Source: Flavobacterium sp. 270 (lineage in GTDB: Bacteria; Bacteroidota; Bacteroidia; Flavobacteriales; Flavobacteriaceae). From it: a stretch of 64,000 bases of DNA. The notes beneath the pieces are model-generated. The model was not told the DNA's origin. It saw only the letters and a list, made by a program, of their open reading frames with translations, and searched no databases. Shown one piece after another: positions 41,855 through 50,380 of the stretch. The DNA lies in assembly GCF_004368785.1 (NCBI RefSeq), contig NZ_SODM01000001.1, positions 1,178,001 to 1,242,000 of the forward strand, given 5' to 3'. The number at the start of each line of letters is the position of its first letter. Position 1 is the stretch's first letter. A program made the position numbers and the translations under genes.

Positions 41855-43315
41855 TTATTTAACCGGAATATTTGAAAGAATTTCTAAAACAAATTTCCAA
41901 TATTTTTGAGCCGAAGAAATACTTGCTCTCTCATCTGGAGAATGCGCACCGTGAATTGTTGGTCCAAAAGAAATCATATCCATTTCAGGATAATTAGTTC
42001 CTAAAATACCGCATTCTAAACCAGCATGACAAGCCACAACTTTTGGTTTTTCGTTATTTTGTTTTTCGTAAATATCTTTTAAAACTTCTAATATTTCAGA
42101 ATTTACATTTGGAGTCCAGCCTGGATAAGAACCTGAAAGTTCAACCTCGCAGCCCACTAATTCAAAAGCAGAACGCAATGCATTTGCTAAGTCGAATTTT
42201 GAAGTTTCAACAGAAGAACGCGTTAAACATCCAATTGAGATTTTACCGTCTTTTACAATAACTCTGGCAATATTATTTGAAGTTTCAACTAAATCAGCCA
42301 TATCAGCACTCATTCTGTAAACGCCATTATGAGCCGCATAAATTGCACGGATAATTCCTTCCTGAACACCAAGATCCATTACTCTTTCTGGCAAATCGCA
42401 TTTTACAATTTCGATAGAAAGATTTGGCTCAGTCGTTTTATATTCTGTTTTAATATCGTTGATGATTTCCTGCATATCATAAATGTAAGCTTCATCAAAC
42501 ATTTCAGAAATAATCACTTTTGCAACACTTTCTCTCGGGATTGCATTTCGCAAACTTCCACCGTTAATTTCAGCAACTTGTAAACCAAAGTTTTCAAAAG
42601 CATCAAACAACAAGCGGTTCATAATTTTATTAGCATTCCCTAAACCTTTGTTGATATCCATTCCTGAATGACCACCATTAAGCCCTTTTACGGTAATAAT
42701 ATGCCCAACTGAACCTTCCGTAACTTCTTCTTCATGATACGTTCTTGTAGCCGTTACATCAATTCCTCCTGCGCATCCAATATCAATTTCATCATCTTCT
42801 TCCGTATCTAAATTCAATAAAATCTGACCTTGAAGAATTCCTCCTTTTAGGTTTAAAGCTCCTGTCATTCCAGTTTCTTCATCAATTGTAAACAAAGCCT
42901 CAATTGCAGGATGCGGAATATCTTTGCTTTCCAGAATAGCCATAATTGTAGCCACTCCTAGCCCATTGTCTGCACCAAGCGTAGTACCGCGAGCACGAAC
43001 CCAGTCTCTATCAACATACATATCAATTCCCTGTGTATCGAAATCAAAAACAGTGTCTGCATTTTTTTGGTGTACCATATCAAGGTGTCCTTGTAATACA
43101 ATTGCTTTGCGATTTTCCATTCCCGGAGTTGCCGGTTTTCTGATGATTACATTTCGAATTTCGTCTTCAAAAGTTTCTAAACCTAAGCTAGTTCCGAAGT
43201 TTTTCATGAACTCAATTACACGATCTTCTTTTTTTGACGGACGCGGAACTGCATTCAAATCAGAGAATTTATTCCATAGCGCTTTAGGTTCGAGATTTCT
43301 TATTTCCTGACTCAT
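41855..43315 (-). CDS. pepD: Cytosolic beta-alanyl/aminoacyl-histidine dipeptidase
   Basis: A 486-residue M20 metallopeptidase from ATG 43315 (MSQEIRNLEPKALW), the same length as E. coli PepD (485). It cleaves Xaa-His dipeptides such as carnosine with two metal ions. Metal-site landmarks: LQGHLDMVHQ (His and Asp), GADNGLGVA, DEETGMTGA (catalytic Glu pair) and the C-terminal GPTIHGAHSPDE. A start at 43339 is possible but adds only eight residues. No signal peptide. A TAACTTTG -7-like sequence lies at 43350-43357. Confidence 0.94.
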   Translation of the reverse strand: MSQEIRNLEPKALWNKFSDLNAVPRPSKKEDRVIEFMKNFGTSLGLETFEDEIRNVIIRKPATPGMENRKAIVLQGHLDMVHQKNADTVFDFDTQGIDMYVDRDWVRARGTTLGADNGLGVATIMAILESKDIPHPAIEALFTIDEETGMTGALNLKGGILQGQILLNLDTEEDDEIDIGCAGGIDVTATRTYHEEEVTEGSVGHIITVKGLNGGHSGMDINKGLGNANKIMNRLLFDAFENFGLQVAEINGGSLRNAIPRESVAKVIISEMFDEAYIYDMQEIINDIKTEYKTTEPNLSIEIVKCDLPERVMDLGVQEGIIRAIYAAHNGVYRMSADMADLVETSNNIARVIVKDGKISIGCLTRSSVETSKFDLANALRSAFELVGCEVELSGSYPGWTPNVNSEILEVLKDIYEKQNNEKPKVVACHAGLECGILGTNYPEMDMISFGPTIHGAHSPDERASISSAQKYWKFVLEILSNIPVK

Positions 43316-43377
43316 TATTTTTTGTTTGAAGTTTAACAATTAAGAGTTTCAAAGTTACAAAGTTTAAAAGTTTTTCT

Positions 43378-43507
43378 GCCACGAATTACACAAATTAGCA
43401 CAAATTATAATTGTTATAAAAGTGGATTCTGTCATCTTTTAGCACATTTACAGAATTATCTAAAAAAATAGAATCATTAATTAGTGAAAATTCGTGTAAT
43501 TCGCGCC
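43378..43507. repeat. Diverged inverted repeat (CACGAATTACACAAATTAGCAC type)
   Basis: Left arm from 43378 (GCCACGAATTACACAAATTAG) and right arm ending at 43507 (TTCGTGTAATTCGCGCC) are imperfect reverse complements over roughly 30 bp, around an about 60-bp AT-rich centre. Likely a dispersed intergenic element in the pepD-DUF3810 divergent region. Confidence 0.6.
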
Positions 43508-43564
43508 TAACTTTTTTTAATCAGTCAATAATGTATTTATATTTACGTATCTAAAATTTAAATT

Positions 43565-44626
43565 GTGAACCGAAAATACATTTTACCTTTATTTCTTCTT
43601 ACTCAAATAGTCTTTTTAAGAATCCTGCCTTATTTTTCAGATTATGTTGAAGGTTTTTACAGCAACAATTTATATATCAGAATTTCTCATTTTTCGAGAA
43701 CCGTTTTAGGTAAAATTCCATTTTCTGTCGGTGATTGTATCTATGCGGTGCTAATTCTTTCTGCCATTAGCTGGTTTTGGAGAATAAGAAAAACCTGGAA
43801 AGCAGACTGGAAAGATCATCTTTTAAAAATACTGGGTAAAATTTCGGTTTTTTACTTTTTCTTTCATTTTCTCTGGGCTTTCAATTATTATCGTAAACCT
43901 CTTTTTGAAAAAATGGAAATCAAAAGAGAATATTCAGATGCCGATCTTTTGGCTTTTACGAAGAGGTTAATTGTAAAAACGAATGAAGTTCAATATCAAA
44001 TTACAAAAAACAAAAGCGCAAAAATCGTTTTTCCTTATTCTCAAAAACAATCTTTTAAAATGATTTTGAATGGATATGACAATTTAGCAAAAGAACATCC
44101 TTATTTTAAATATGATATTTTAAGCGTTAAAAAATCTCTTTTCAGCGTTCCGCTTACTTATATGGGTTTCGCCGGTTATTTAAATCCTTTTACAAACGAA
44201 GCTCAGGTAAATGATTTATTGCCAATGTATACTTTTCCACTTACTACTTCGCACGAAATGGCGCATCAGATTGGTCTTGCAAGCGAAAATGAATGCAATT
44301 TTATTGGCGTTTTAGCATCGGTTAAAAATGACAATTTATATTATAAATACGCTGGATACAGTTTTACTTTACGTTATTGTCTGGGAATCTGGCAGTCTAA
44401 AAATGAAAAAATCTTTGAAGTATTAAAGAAACAAGTCAACGTTGGGATTTTAAAAAATTATCAGGAAAGTCAGGATTTCTGGAAACGTTACGATACGTTT
44501 ATTGATGAAGGTTTTCATTTTTTATACGATAATTTCCTAAAATCAAACAATCAAAAAGATGGAATGGAAAGTTATAGTAAATTCATAGATTTGACATTGA
44601 ATTATTATAAAGGAAGAGAATTTTAG
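43565..44626 (+). CDS. DUF3810 family membrane protein with zinc-peptidase motif
   Basis: A 353-residue protein starting at GTG 43565. N-terminal hydrophobic segments at about 5-22, 52-72 and 90-112 precede a soluble domain containing HEMAH (His230, Glu231, His234) followed by a downstream Glu241 or Glu243, the pattern of gluzincin zinc metallopeptidases. It is therefore probably a membrane-bound peptidase; the substrate is unknown. Its stop codon overlaps the last 4 bp of the convergent gene at 44623. Confidence 0.87.
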   Translation: MNRKYILPLFLLTQIVFLRILPYFSDYVEGFYSNNLYIRISHFSRTVLGKIPFSVGDCIYAVLILSAISWFWRIRKTWKADWKDHLLKILGKISVFYFFFHFLWAFNYYRKPLFEKMEIKREYSDADLLAFTKRLIVKTNEVQYQITKNKSAKIVFPYSQKQSFKMILNGYDNLAKEHPYFKYDILSVKKSLFSVPLTYMGFAGYLNPFTNEAQVNDLLPMYTFPLTTSHEMAHQIGLASENECNFIGVLASVKNDNLYYKYAGYSFTLRYCLGIWQSKNEKIFEVLKKQVNVGILKNYQESQDFWKRYDTFIDEGFHFLYDNFLKSNNQKDGMESYSKFIDLTLNYYKGREF

Positions 44627-45804
44627 TGATAATATTGAATCTCTCTTGTGCAAATTTCGGTAAGTTTCAAACTATTTTTATCTTTACCTTGTTCCGTTTC
44701 CTTTTTTATCCAATTTCCCTTTTTATCATAAACATATTTCTTATTTATAACTTTTACTGTTAATCCTTCAAATGATATATATTCGTCAGAAATTATATTT
44801 TGTTCTTGATCATACCTTGTAATCTGCGTTTTATATTGTTGATGACCAATTGATCTGTAATTACCAATTACTTCTTCATCTTTTGTTTTATTTCCAAATT
44901 CATCATATTCATAAATAATATGGTAACCACAAAATGGTAATTTATCTGTATAAATATATATTGCTTTACTTTCTATTTTATTTCCTTTATTATCATACAC
45001 GAAATATTCATCTGTATTATGTGGAAAAAACTTTGCTTTCTGGTATTTTTTAATTAGCTGATTATTTAAATTGTATTCATAACCGAACAAAGGAGACCAA
45101 TTACAACTTTCATTGCTAGAAAAAACGCAATTTCCTTCTTCTATTAAGTTTCCTCTTTCATCATATTTATATTCAGTAATTTTAGTTTTTTTATCATTTC
45201 GAAAACTTGATACTGTCTTCAAAACACATTTATCGTTGGCATTATAACTACATTTTTCTACTTCGTACAAAAAGTTTGATTTATTTTCTTGAGTTTTTTC
45301 ATTGTAATTACTAAATCCTCCATATAGATATTCTGTGTTTTCTATTTTTCTATTTTTATCGTCATATATAGATGAAGTTTCTTTAACCAAGATATTACTA
45401 AAATATTCTTTAAGACTTACTTGATTCCATTTTTTATCATATTGATAAATATTTCCATCAATTCCAAAATCCATTTTATTTATTTTTGAAACCAATTTAT
45501 TTTCCTTAAAAGTATAATGAACTTCTTCTACTTTTAATCTTCTATTAAAAACATCTAATCCTAAACCATAATATATGATTGTCTCAGTGTTTCCTTTTCT
45601 ATCAAAAAAATAAATTACTGAATCAGTCTCAATTTTGTTTTTCAAATAATCGGTTTTAATTTTTAGAGTCTTTATTTTATCATTTAAAACAACATTGAAT
45701 TTATCATCCTGCTCCATAAAAAAAACTGTCTTTTTACTTTGACCATAAAACGAAAAAGATACTACGAAAAAACATACAATACACTTTGAAATTATTTTTT
45801 TCAT
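44623..45804 (-). CDS. Secreted YD-repeat (RHS-like) protein
   Basis: A 393-residue protein from ATG 45804 with signal peptide (MKKIISKCIVCFFVVSFSFYG). A longer frame uses TTG 45819. The mature region has about seven repeats of the YxYDxxGNxIxxE type, for example YKYDERGNLIEEG, YEYDEFGNKTKDE and YVYDKKGNWIKKE, with spacing of about 25-60 residues. There is no toxin domain at the C-terminus and it is far shorter than RHS toxins. It lies 36 bp after the alpha-2-macroglobulin-like gene on the same strand and is probably the third gene of that operon. Role unknown. Confidence 0.78.
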   Translation of the reverse strand: MKKIISKCIVCFFVVSFSFYGQSKKTVFFMEQDDKFNVVLNDKIKTLKIKTDYLKNKIETDSVIYFFDRKGNTETIIYYGLGLDVFNRRLKVEEVHYTFKENKLVSKINKMDFGIDGNIYQYDKKWNQVSLKEYFSNILVKETSSIYDDKNRKIENTEYLYGGFSNYNEKTQENKSNFLYEVEKCSYNANDKCVLKTVSSFRNDKKTKITEYKYDERGNLIEEGNCVFSSNESCNWSPLFGYEYNLNNQLIKKYQKAKFFPHNTDEYFVYDNKGNKIESKAIYIYTDKLPFCGYHIIYEYDEFGNKTKDEEVIGNYRSIGHQQYKTQITRYDQEQNIISDEYISFEGLTVKVINKKYVYDKKGNWIKKETEQGKDKNSLKLTEICTREIQYYH

Positions 45805-45840
45805 AAATGTTTTAATCAATATTTTAATATTATTTTTTAT

Positions 45841-48800
45841 TTACGGAATCACTTCAATATTAATTCCTTTATTCCAGTTTTTATGCTCATTTTCGTAATA
45901 TAAATAAGCAGAAGAAGCTACTCCTTTATAATTTCCCGGAACAATGGCTTTAAGGTCAATATTAATTTTCTTAATTTCTTTAGGATCCATTTTTCTAAAA
46001 TAAAAAACCAATTCGCTTCCAAAAATTTCATAATAATCAACAACATTTTTATCTACAAGTTCTTTTAACTGCCAAGGTTCTGGGCTTAATCCGCCAGGAA
46101 TTCCTATTCTTGCAATTGGGTTTGAAATTTGTTCTAAACTTGTATTCTGAATTTCAATTTCCACTCTTGATGTCTCACTAATTTTTATTTTACTTTTTTC
46201 TGTTTTCGTCTTTAAAATTAGCTTGCATTCTTTAGAATTATTTGGGGTATAGGTATTATAATTTACATAAAACATATACGGAATTGAATTTTCTTCCGGA
46301 ATCTGAATCGAAAAATTATTTTTCCCTGCATTGATTTTTAGATTTTCTAAAATTATATTACCGCTGATATTCTTTTTAGTTAAATCTATTGGTTTATTAT
46401 TTAGATTCATTACTGCAGCGGCACTAAAAACTGATCTCGTATCTATTTTATTAAATTCTGAAATTGCTTTTAGGGTAAGCGCTGTTGCTTGTGTAGAGCC
46501 ATATCCTAACATCTTTTTGGCTGATTGGATATAATCTAAAGCATCTAAAACTTGTTTTGTCACTTGTTCTTCTTTTAATAATGCAATAGCATAAAGTGCA
46601 GCAATCTCTATATTCTGAGAAACTCCATAGCTGTTAATAACAGATTGTTCTGCTTTTAAATTTTTGAATCCTTTTTTTTCAATTTCAATACTTATCAGCT
46701 GCATCAATTGTTTGTATTCTTGAACTTTTTGCAGGTTAAAAGATGCCAAAGCGACCAATTCCATTCTATATAAATCATTACTTTTTAAGGCTTCCAGAAG
46801 CACTTTTTGATATTGTTTCTCAATATCTTTTTGCCCAATTTCTGATAAAACATATACGATGTAGGCATTGTTTACTTCGTATTTTATTCCAGAAAAACCA
46901 TATTTTGCAGGATTTGACTTAAAACCGCCTTTATCATCTTTTCTTGAATTCAGCCAGGCTATTGATCTTTCGATCATTTTTGTATCCACGTTTATAAATT
47001 CCTTCATTTCGTTAAACTGTAACAAACCATATGCAGTGAGCGCTTCGTTACCTGGATTTCCGCCATACCATTCAAAGCCGCCGTTTTTAGACTCATAGTT
47101 TTTCAGTTTTGTATAACCAGATGCTAAAAACATCATAGCTTTTTCTTTAAATTCTGATCCTGTATTTTTATATTTTAATAACTGCATCGCCATAATGTTT
47201 GGATAATTTGAAGACGAAACCTGCTCAAAACATCCTGAAGGTTCATGCATCATGCTTTCTAAACCGTCAAATATGGCAGAAAACGGATTGTAAAACAATT
47301 TGAATCCGGCATCAATAGAGCTTTCCATTGGATCAAAAATGGTAAAATCTGCATTCTGAGACTTTGTCCCTGAAAAAGCCAGCTGCACAGGAAAACCATT
47401 TGAAGAAACATCAATTGTTTTTTTGATTTTAGTTTTAAAATTTTCTGCTTCTAATATAATTTCCAATGGAATATTATTGGCGATTCTATTTGGAATTAAT
47501 GCAATGTAAAATGTTTTAGATTCATTTGGTTTTAAGTCAATAAAAGAATCTTTTATAGTAGTATTTTTTCCATCAAAACTAATTTTACAGTTTAATTTTA
47601 AATTGTTTTCTGAGTTGTTTTTTACCCATACTGGTAGTGAAATAACATCTTCTTTTGAAGAATAAAGCGGCACTTTTACATCTATCTGAATTAATTCTTT
47701 TACAGCATAAGAAACTTCAGATTTACCAATATCTCCTTTATAAGATGTTCCTTCTGCTAAAATTTTAAAAGAAGTATTATCATCAGAATTACAAAATTCA
47801 AAATTTGCTTCGCCTTTATTATTAGTCTGAATAACTGAATTCCAGTAAATACAACTTCTAAAATCAGATTTTTCTTCAGTAATTGTCGATTTATATTTGG
47901 GTGCATAAAAATCTTCTGCTTCGTTTAATATCCTTACTCCCGACTTATTAATATTCTGAAAAGTATAATTATATTTTTTACCCAGAAGAATTTTCCCATT
48001 CATCAATTTATTTTTAGTTGTTATTAAGATAACGCCATAATTGCCACTTGAACCATAAATTGATGTTGCTGAAGCATCTTTCAGAATGACAATTGATTCT
48101 ATTAAACTTGGTGAAAGGCTTCCTAAAACAGCCGAATTCTCATTATTTGCATACGGAATTCCGTCTATAACAATTAATGGCTGTCCTCCTCCTCTGTTTC
48201 CATAAATTGATCCTGCGCCTCGAATCAGAATTCTTTCTGATGTATCTGGTTGGCCCGTTCCTGAACTAACCTGAACCCCCGCTACTCTGCCGCTTAAAGA
48301 AGATATAATTTCTCGCGATGAAACATAACTAACTGAACTTATAAGCTTTTTTCGGGACATTGTGCCATACCCTACCACTACTACTTCTTCTAATGCGGAC
48401 TTGTCTGCATCTAAAAAAGTGGTATTTTTTTTCGGTTCTATAATTGTGCTTTCCTCGCTATTTATGGCTTTTTGTATGGTCTTGTAATGCACTTCTGTCT
48501 GAGTCGTATTAGAAAGCGTATCTTTCATCTTAAAAAAATCAGACTGATCCGACAATGAATTTTTGATAATACATTCTCCTTTATTTTTACTTTCGGCTGC
48601 CAAACATGCCAAATTAGAAAATACAACTCTATTAAATTTAAAATAACCACTTGAGTTACTTTTAGTTTCATAAACTTTTCCTTTATCTGTAAAAAACATC
48701 ACTTTTACAGCAATAGGTTTTTGTTTATCATTTAGTACAAATCCCTCTATTACATTGCTTTTTTCGGGTTGTATATTTTTACTTTCAAACAATAATTTTA

Positions 48801-50376
48801 CGAGGTCTTTTTGATTGTATTTTACCCAGCCTTGCGTATTTAATAACAAATCAATTGCTTCTTCTTTTAATTCGAGTTTTTTATTATCATCAAAATAAAA
48901 TCTGGGTTCGTAAATTTTACCCTTTAATTCTGCTCCTAAAAACAGCCATGATAAAATATTATCTTGCTTATCATCGATGTAAGTCATCAGTTGTGAATCG
49001 ACTACAGATATTGATAAATTTGACGAAATTGGATTATTATTTTTATCTTTTGTAAGAATAAAAACCTTTACTTTTTCTCTTGGCAGATAAGTTTCTTTGT
49101 TTGTTTTAATTTCTATTTTTAATCCATCTTGATAGTTTAGAAAAATAAGCCTTTCTGCTGCGATTCTATCTTCAATCAATAATGAAAAAGATTGAATTCC
49201 CATAGGAAGCTCTTTTGTATTTACATCAACAGTATTCCACCCCTGTTTTAAATTTACTTTAAATGATTTATGGATTTTTGACGTATTACGTATCAAAATT
49301 TTTCCCTCAATTGCTAACGGAGCATAAATATTCAAAACAACGTTTTCTGATTTCTTTTGAGCATTTATTACAAAACTATTTTTTGATGCTTCAGGCAATG
49401 CAATTTTTCCCTGAGATTTAAACGGAGAAGTTAATACGGCAAAGTATTTTTTATTCGCTTCTGTTTTCAAAATCACATTTCCCATTCCGTCATGGATACT
49501 TTTAAAATCGGCAATTTTATTTCCTGTTTCATCCTCAATAAAACCGCTCACATCCATTGGAAATCCAAATTCATTTTTTGCAATAAAAAATAAAGATGAT
49601 GCTTCATTTAAAACAAAATTGCCACTTTCTGGTAAAAATTGTAAATCAACAAAATTCAGATTAATGGGTATTGCTCGTGTAACAGATTCTTTAAAATTAT
49701 CGTAATCGAGCATTACATTTAAAATTCCATCATTTGATTTTAAATCATTTGGAAGTTTAAAATTAATAACTGCTTTTCCCATCTCATCTGTTTTTCCATG
49801 CAATGAATCTATTTTTTTTCCTGCAATAAAAATGTCGTAATCAAACATATAATTTCTTACAGGCTGGTTTTCTAAGTTTTTCAACTCAAAATCAGCTTCA
49901 CATATTTCTCCTTTACCATAAGATTTCTTTTTAAAATCCAACGTCATTAATATCCTTGGCGAAACCACTTTTTGTACAAAAAATGTTTTCTCAAAAATAT
50001 TGGCCGCAGTATGGCTTTGAATTCTGGTGTAAGCTCTTATTTTAAACATTCCGGGAGTCGTATTTTCAGAAATCGTATAAGAACCAGAAATACCTCCGTT
50101 TTCTACAGCATAAATCTGACTGGCTACTTTTTTGTTTGCTCCATCAAATAAATCTGTATAAACAAAATCGCTCAATGTAGTCGGACTGTTGTCAGCTTCT
50201 GTAATATATCCTTTAAAATAAAGTGTTTCTCCGGGAGTATATAATACATTATTTAAGTTTAAATATACTTTCTCATTAACTGGTTTTTGATAAATAGAAT
50301 TCCAATCGGCTTCGATATTCTGGCTCAGTACGGCTTGAAATACTAATAAAAACAATATGTATTTTATATTTTGCAT
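45841..50376 (-). CDS. Alpha-2-macroglobulin-like protein with embedded SusC-type TonB plug domain
   Basis: A 1511-residue exported protein (signal peptide about 1-18). Order: MG2-type macroglobulin domain near residue 36-130 (YLNLNNVLYTPGETLYFKGY), further MG domains with another MG2-like stretch from about 430 (YLPREKVKVF), a carboxypeptidase regulatory domain about 541-600, a SusC-like plug at 665-790 (VVVVGYG at 665-671, IRGAGSIYG, LIVIDGIPY, ending ILITTK), then alpha-2-macroglobulin family domains with the thioester motif GCFEQ (Cys1049, Gln1052) and an alpha-alpha toroid, and a receptor-domain-like C-terminus. No beta barrel. Alpha-2-macroglobulins trap proteases through the thioester. 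It lies 4 bp after the barrel gene. I infer that its plug domain may dock in that barrel. Confidence 0.88.
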   Translation of the reverse strand: MQNIKYILFLLVFQAVLSQNIEADWNSIYQKPVNEKVYLNLNNVLYTPGETLYFKGYITEADNSPTTLSDFVYTDLFDGANKKVASQIYAVENGGISGSYTISENTTPGMFKIRAYTRIQSHTAANIFEKTFFVQKVVSPRILMTLDFKKKSYGKGEICEADFELKNLENQPVRNYMFDYDIFIAGKKIDSLHGKTDEMGKAVINFKLPNDLKSNDGILNVMLDYDNFKESVTRAIPINLNFVDLQFLPESGNFVLNEASSLFFIAKNEFGFPMDVSGFIEDETGNKIADFKSIHDGMGNVILKTEANKKYFAVLTSPFKSQGKIALPEASKNSFVINAQKKSENVVLNIYAPLAIEGKILIRNTSKIHKSFKVNLKQGWNTVDVNTKELPMGIQSFSLLIEDRIAAERLIFLNYQDGLKIEIKTNKETYLPREKVKVFILTKDKNNNPISSNLSISVVDSQLMTYIDDKQDNILSWLFLGAELKGKIYEPRFYFDDNKKLELKEEAIDLLLNTQGWVKYNQKDLVKLLFESKNIQPEKSNVIEGFVLNDKQKPIAVKVMFFTDKGKVYETKSNSSGYFKFNRVVFSNLACLAAESKNKGECIIKNSLSDQSDFFKMKDTLSNTTQTEVHYKTIQKAINSEESTIIEPKKNTTFLDADKSALEEVVVVGYGTMSRKKLISSVSYVSSREIISSLSGRVAGVQVSSGTGQPDTSERILIRGAGSIYGNRGGGQPLIVIDGIPYANNENSAVLGSLSPSLIESIVILKDASATSIYGSSGNYGVILITTKNKLMNGKILLGKKYNYTFQNINKSGVRILNEAEDFYAPKYKSTITEEKSDFRSCIYWNSVIQTNNKGEANFEFCNSDDNTSFKILAEGTSYKGDIGKSEVSYAVKELIQIDVKVPLYSSKEDVISLPVWVKNNSENNLKLNCKISFDGKNTTIKDSFIDLKPNESKTFYIALIPNRIANNIPLEIILEAENFKTKIKKTIDVSSNGFPVQLAFSGTKSQNADFTIFDPMESSIDAGFKLFYNPFSAIFDGLESMMHEPSGCFEQVSSSNYPNIMAMQLLKYKNTGSEFKEKAMMFLASGYTKLKNYESKNGGFEWYGGNPGNEALTAYGLLQFNEMKEFINVDTKMIERSIAWLNSRKDDKGGFKSNPAKYGFSGIKYEVNNAYIVYVLSEIGQKDIEKQYQKVLLEALKSNDLYRMELVALASFNLQKVQEYKQLMQLISIEIEKKGFKNLKAEQSVINSYGVSQNIEIAALYAIALLKEEQVTKQVLDALDYIQSAKKMLGYGSTQATALTLKAISEFNKIDTRSVFSAAAVMNLNNKPIDLTKKNISGNIILENLKINAGKNNFSIQIPEENSIPYMFYVNYNTYTPNNSKECKLILKTKTEKSKIKISETSRVEIEIQNTSLEQISNPIARIGIPGGLSPEPWQLKELVDKNVVDYYEIFGSELVFYFRKMDPKEIKKINIDLKAIVPGNYKGVASSAYLYYENEHKNWNKGINIEVIP

Positions 50377-50380
50377 TGTC

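Noticed and set aside
42924..43310. 128-codon plus-strand frame
   Set aside because: Antisense to pepD, which has clear family motifs.
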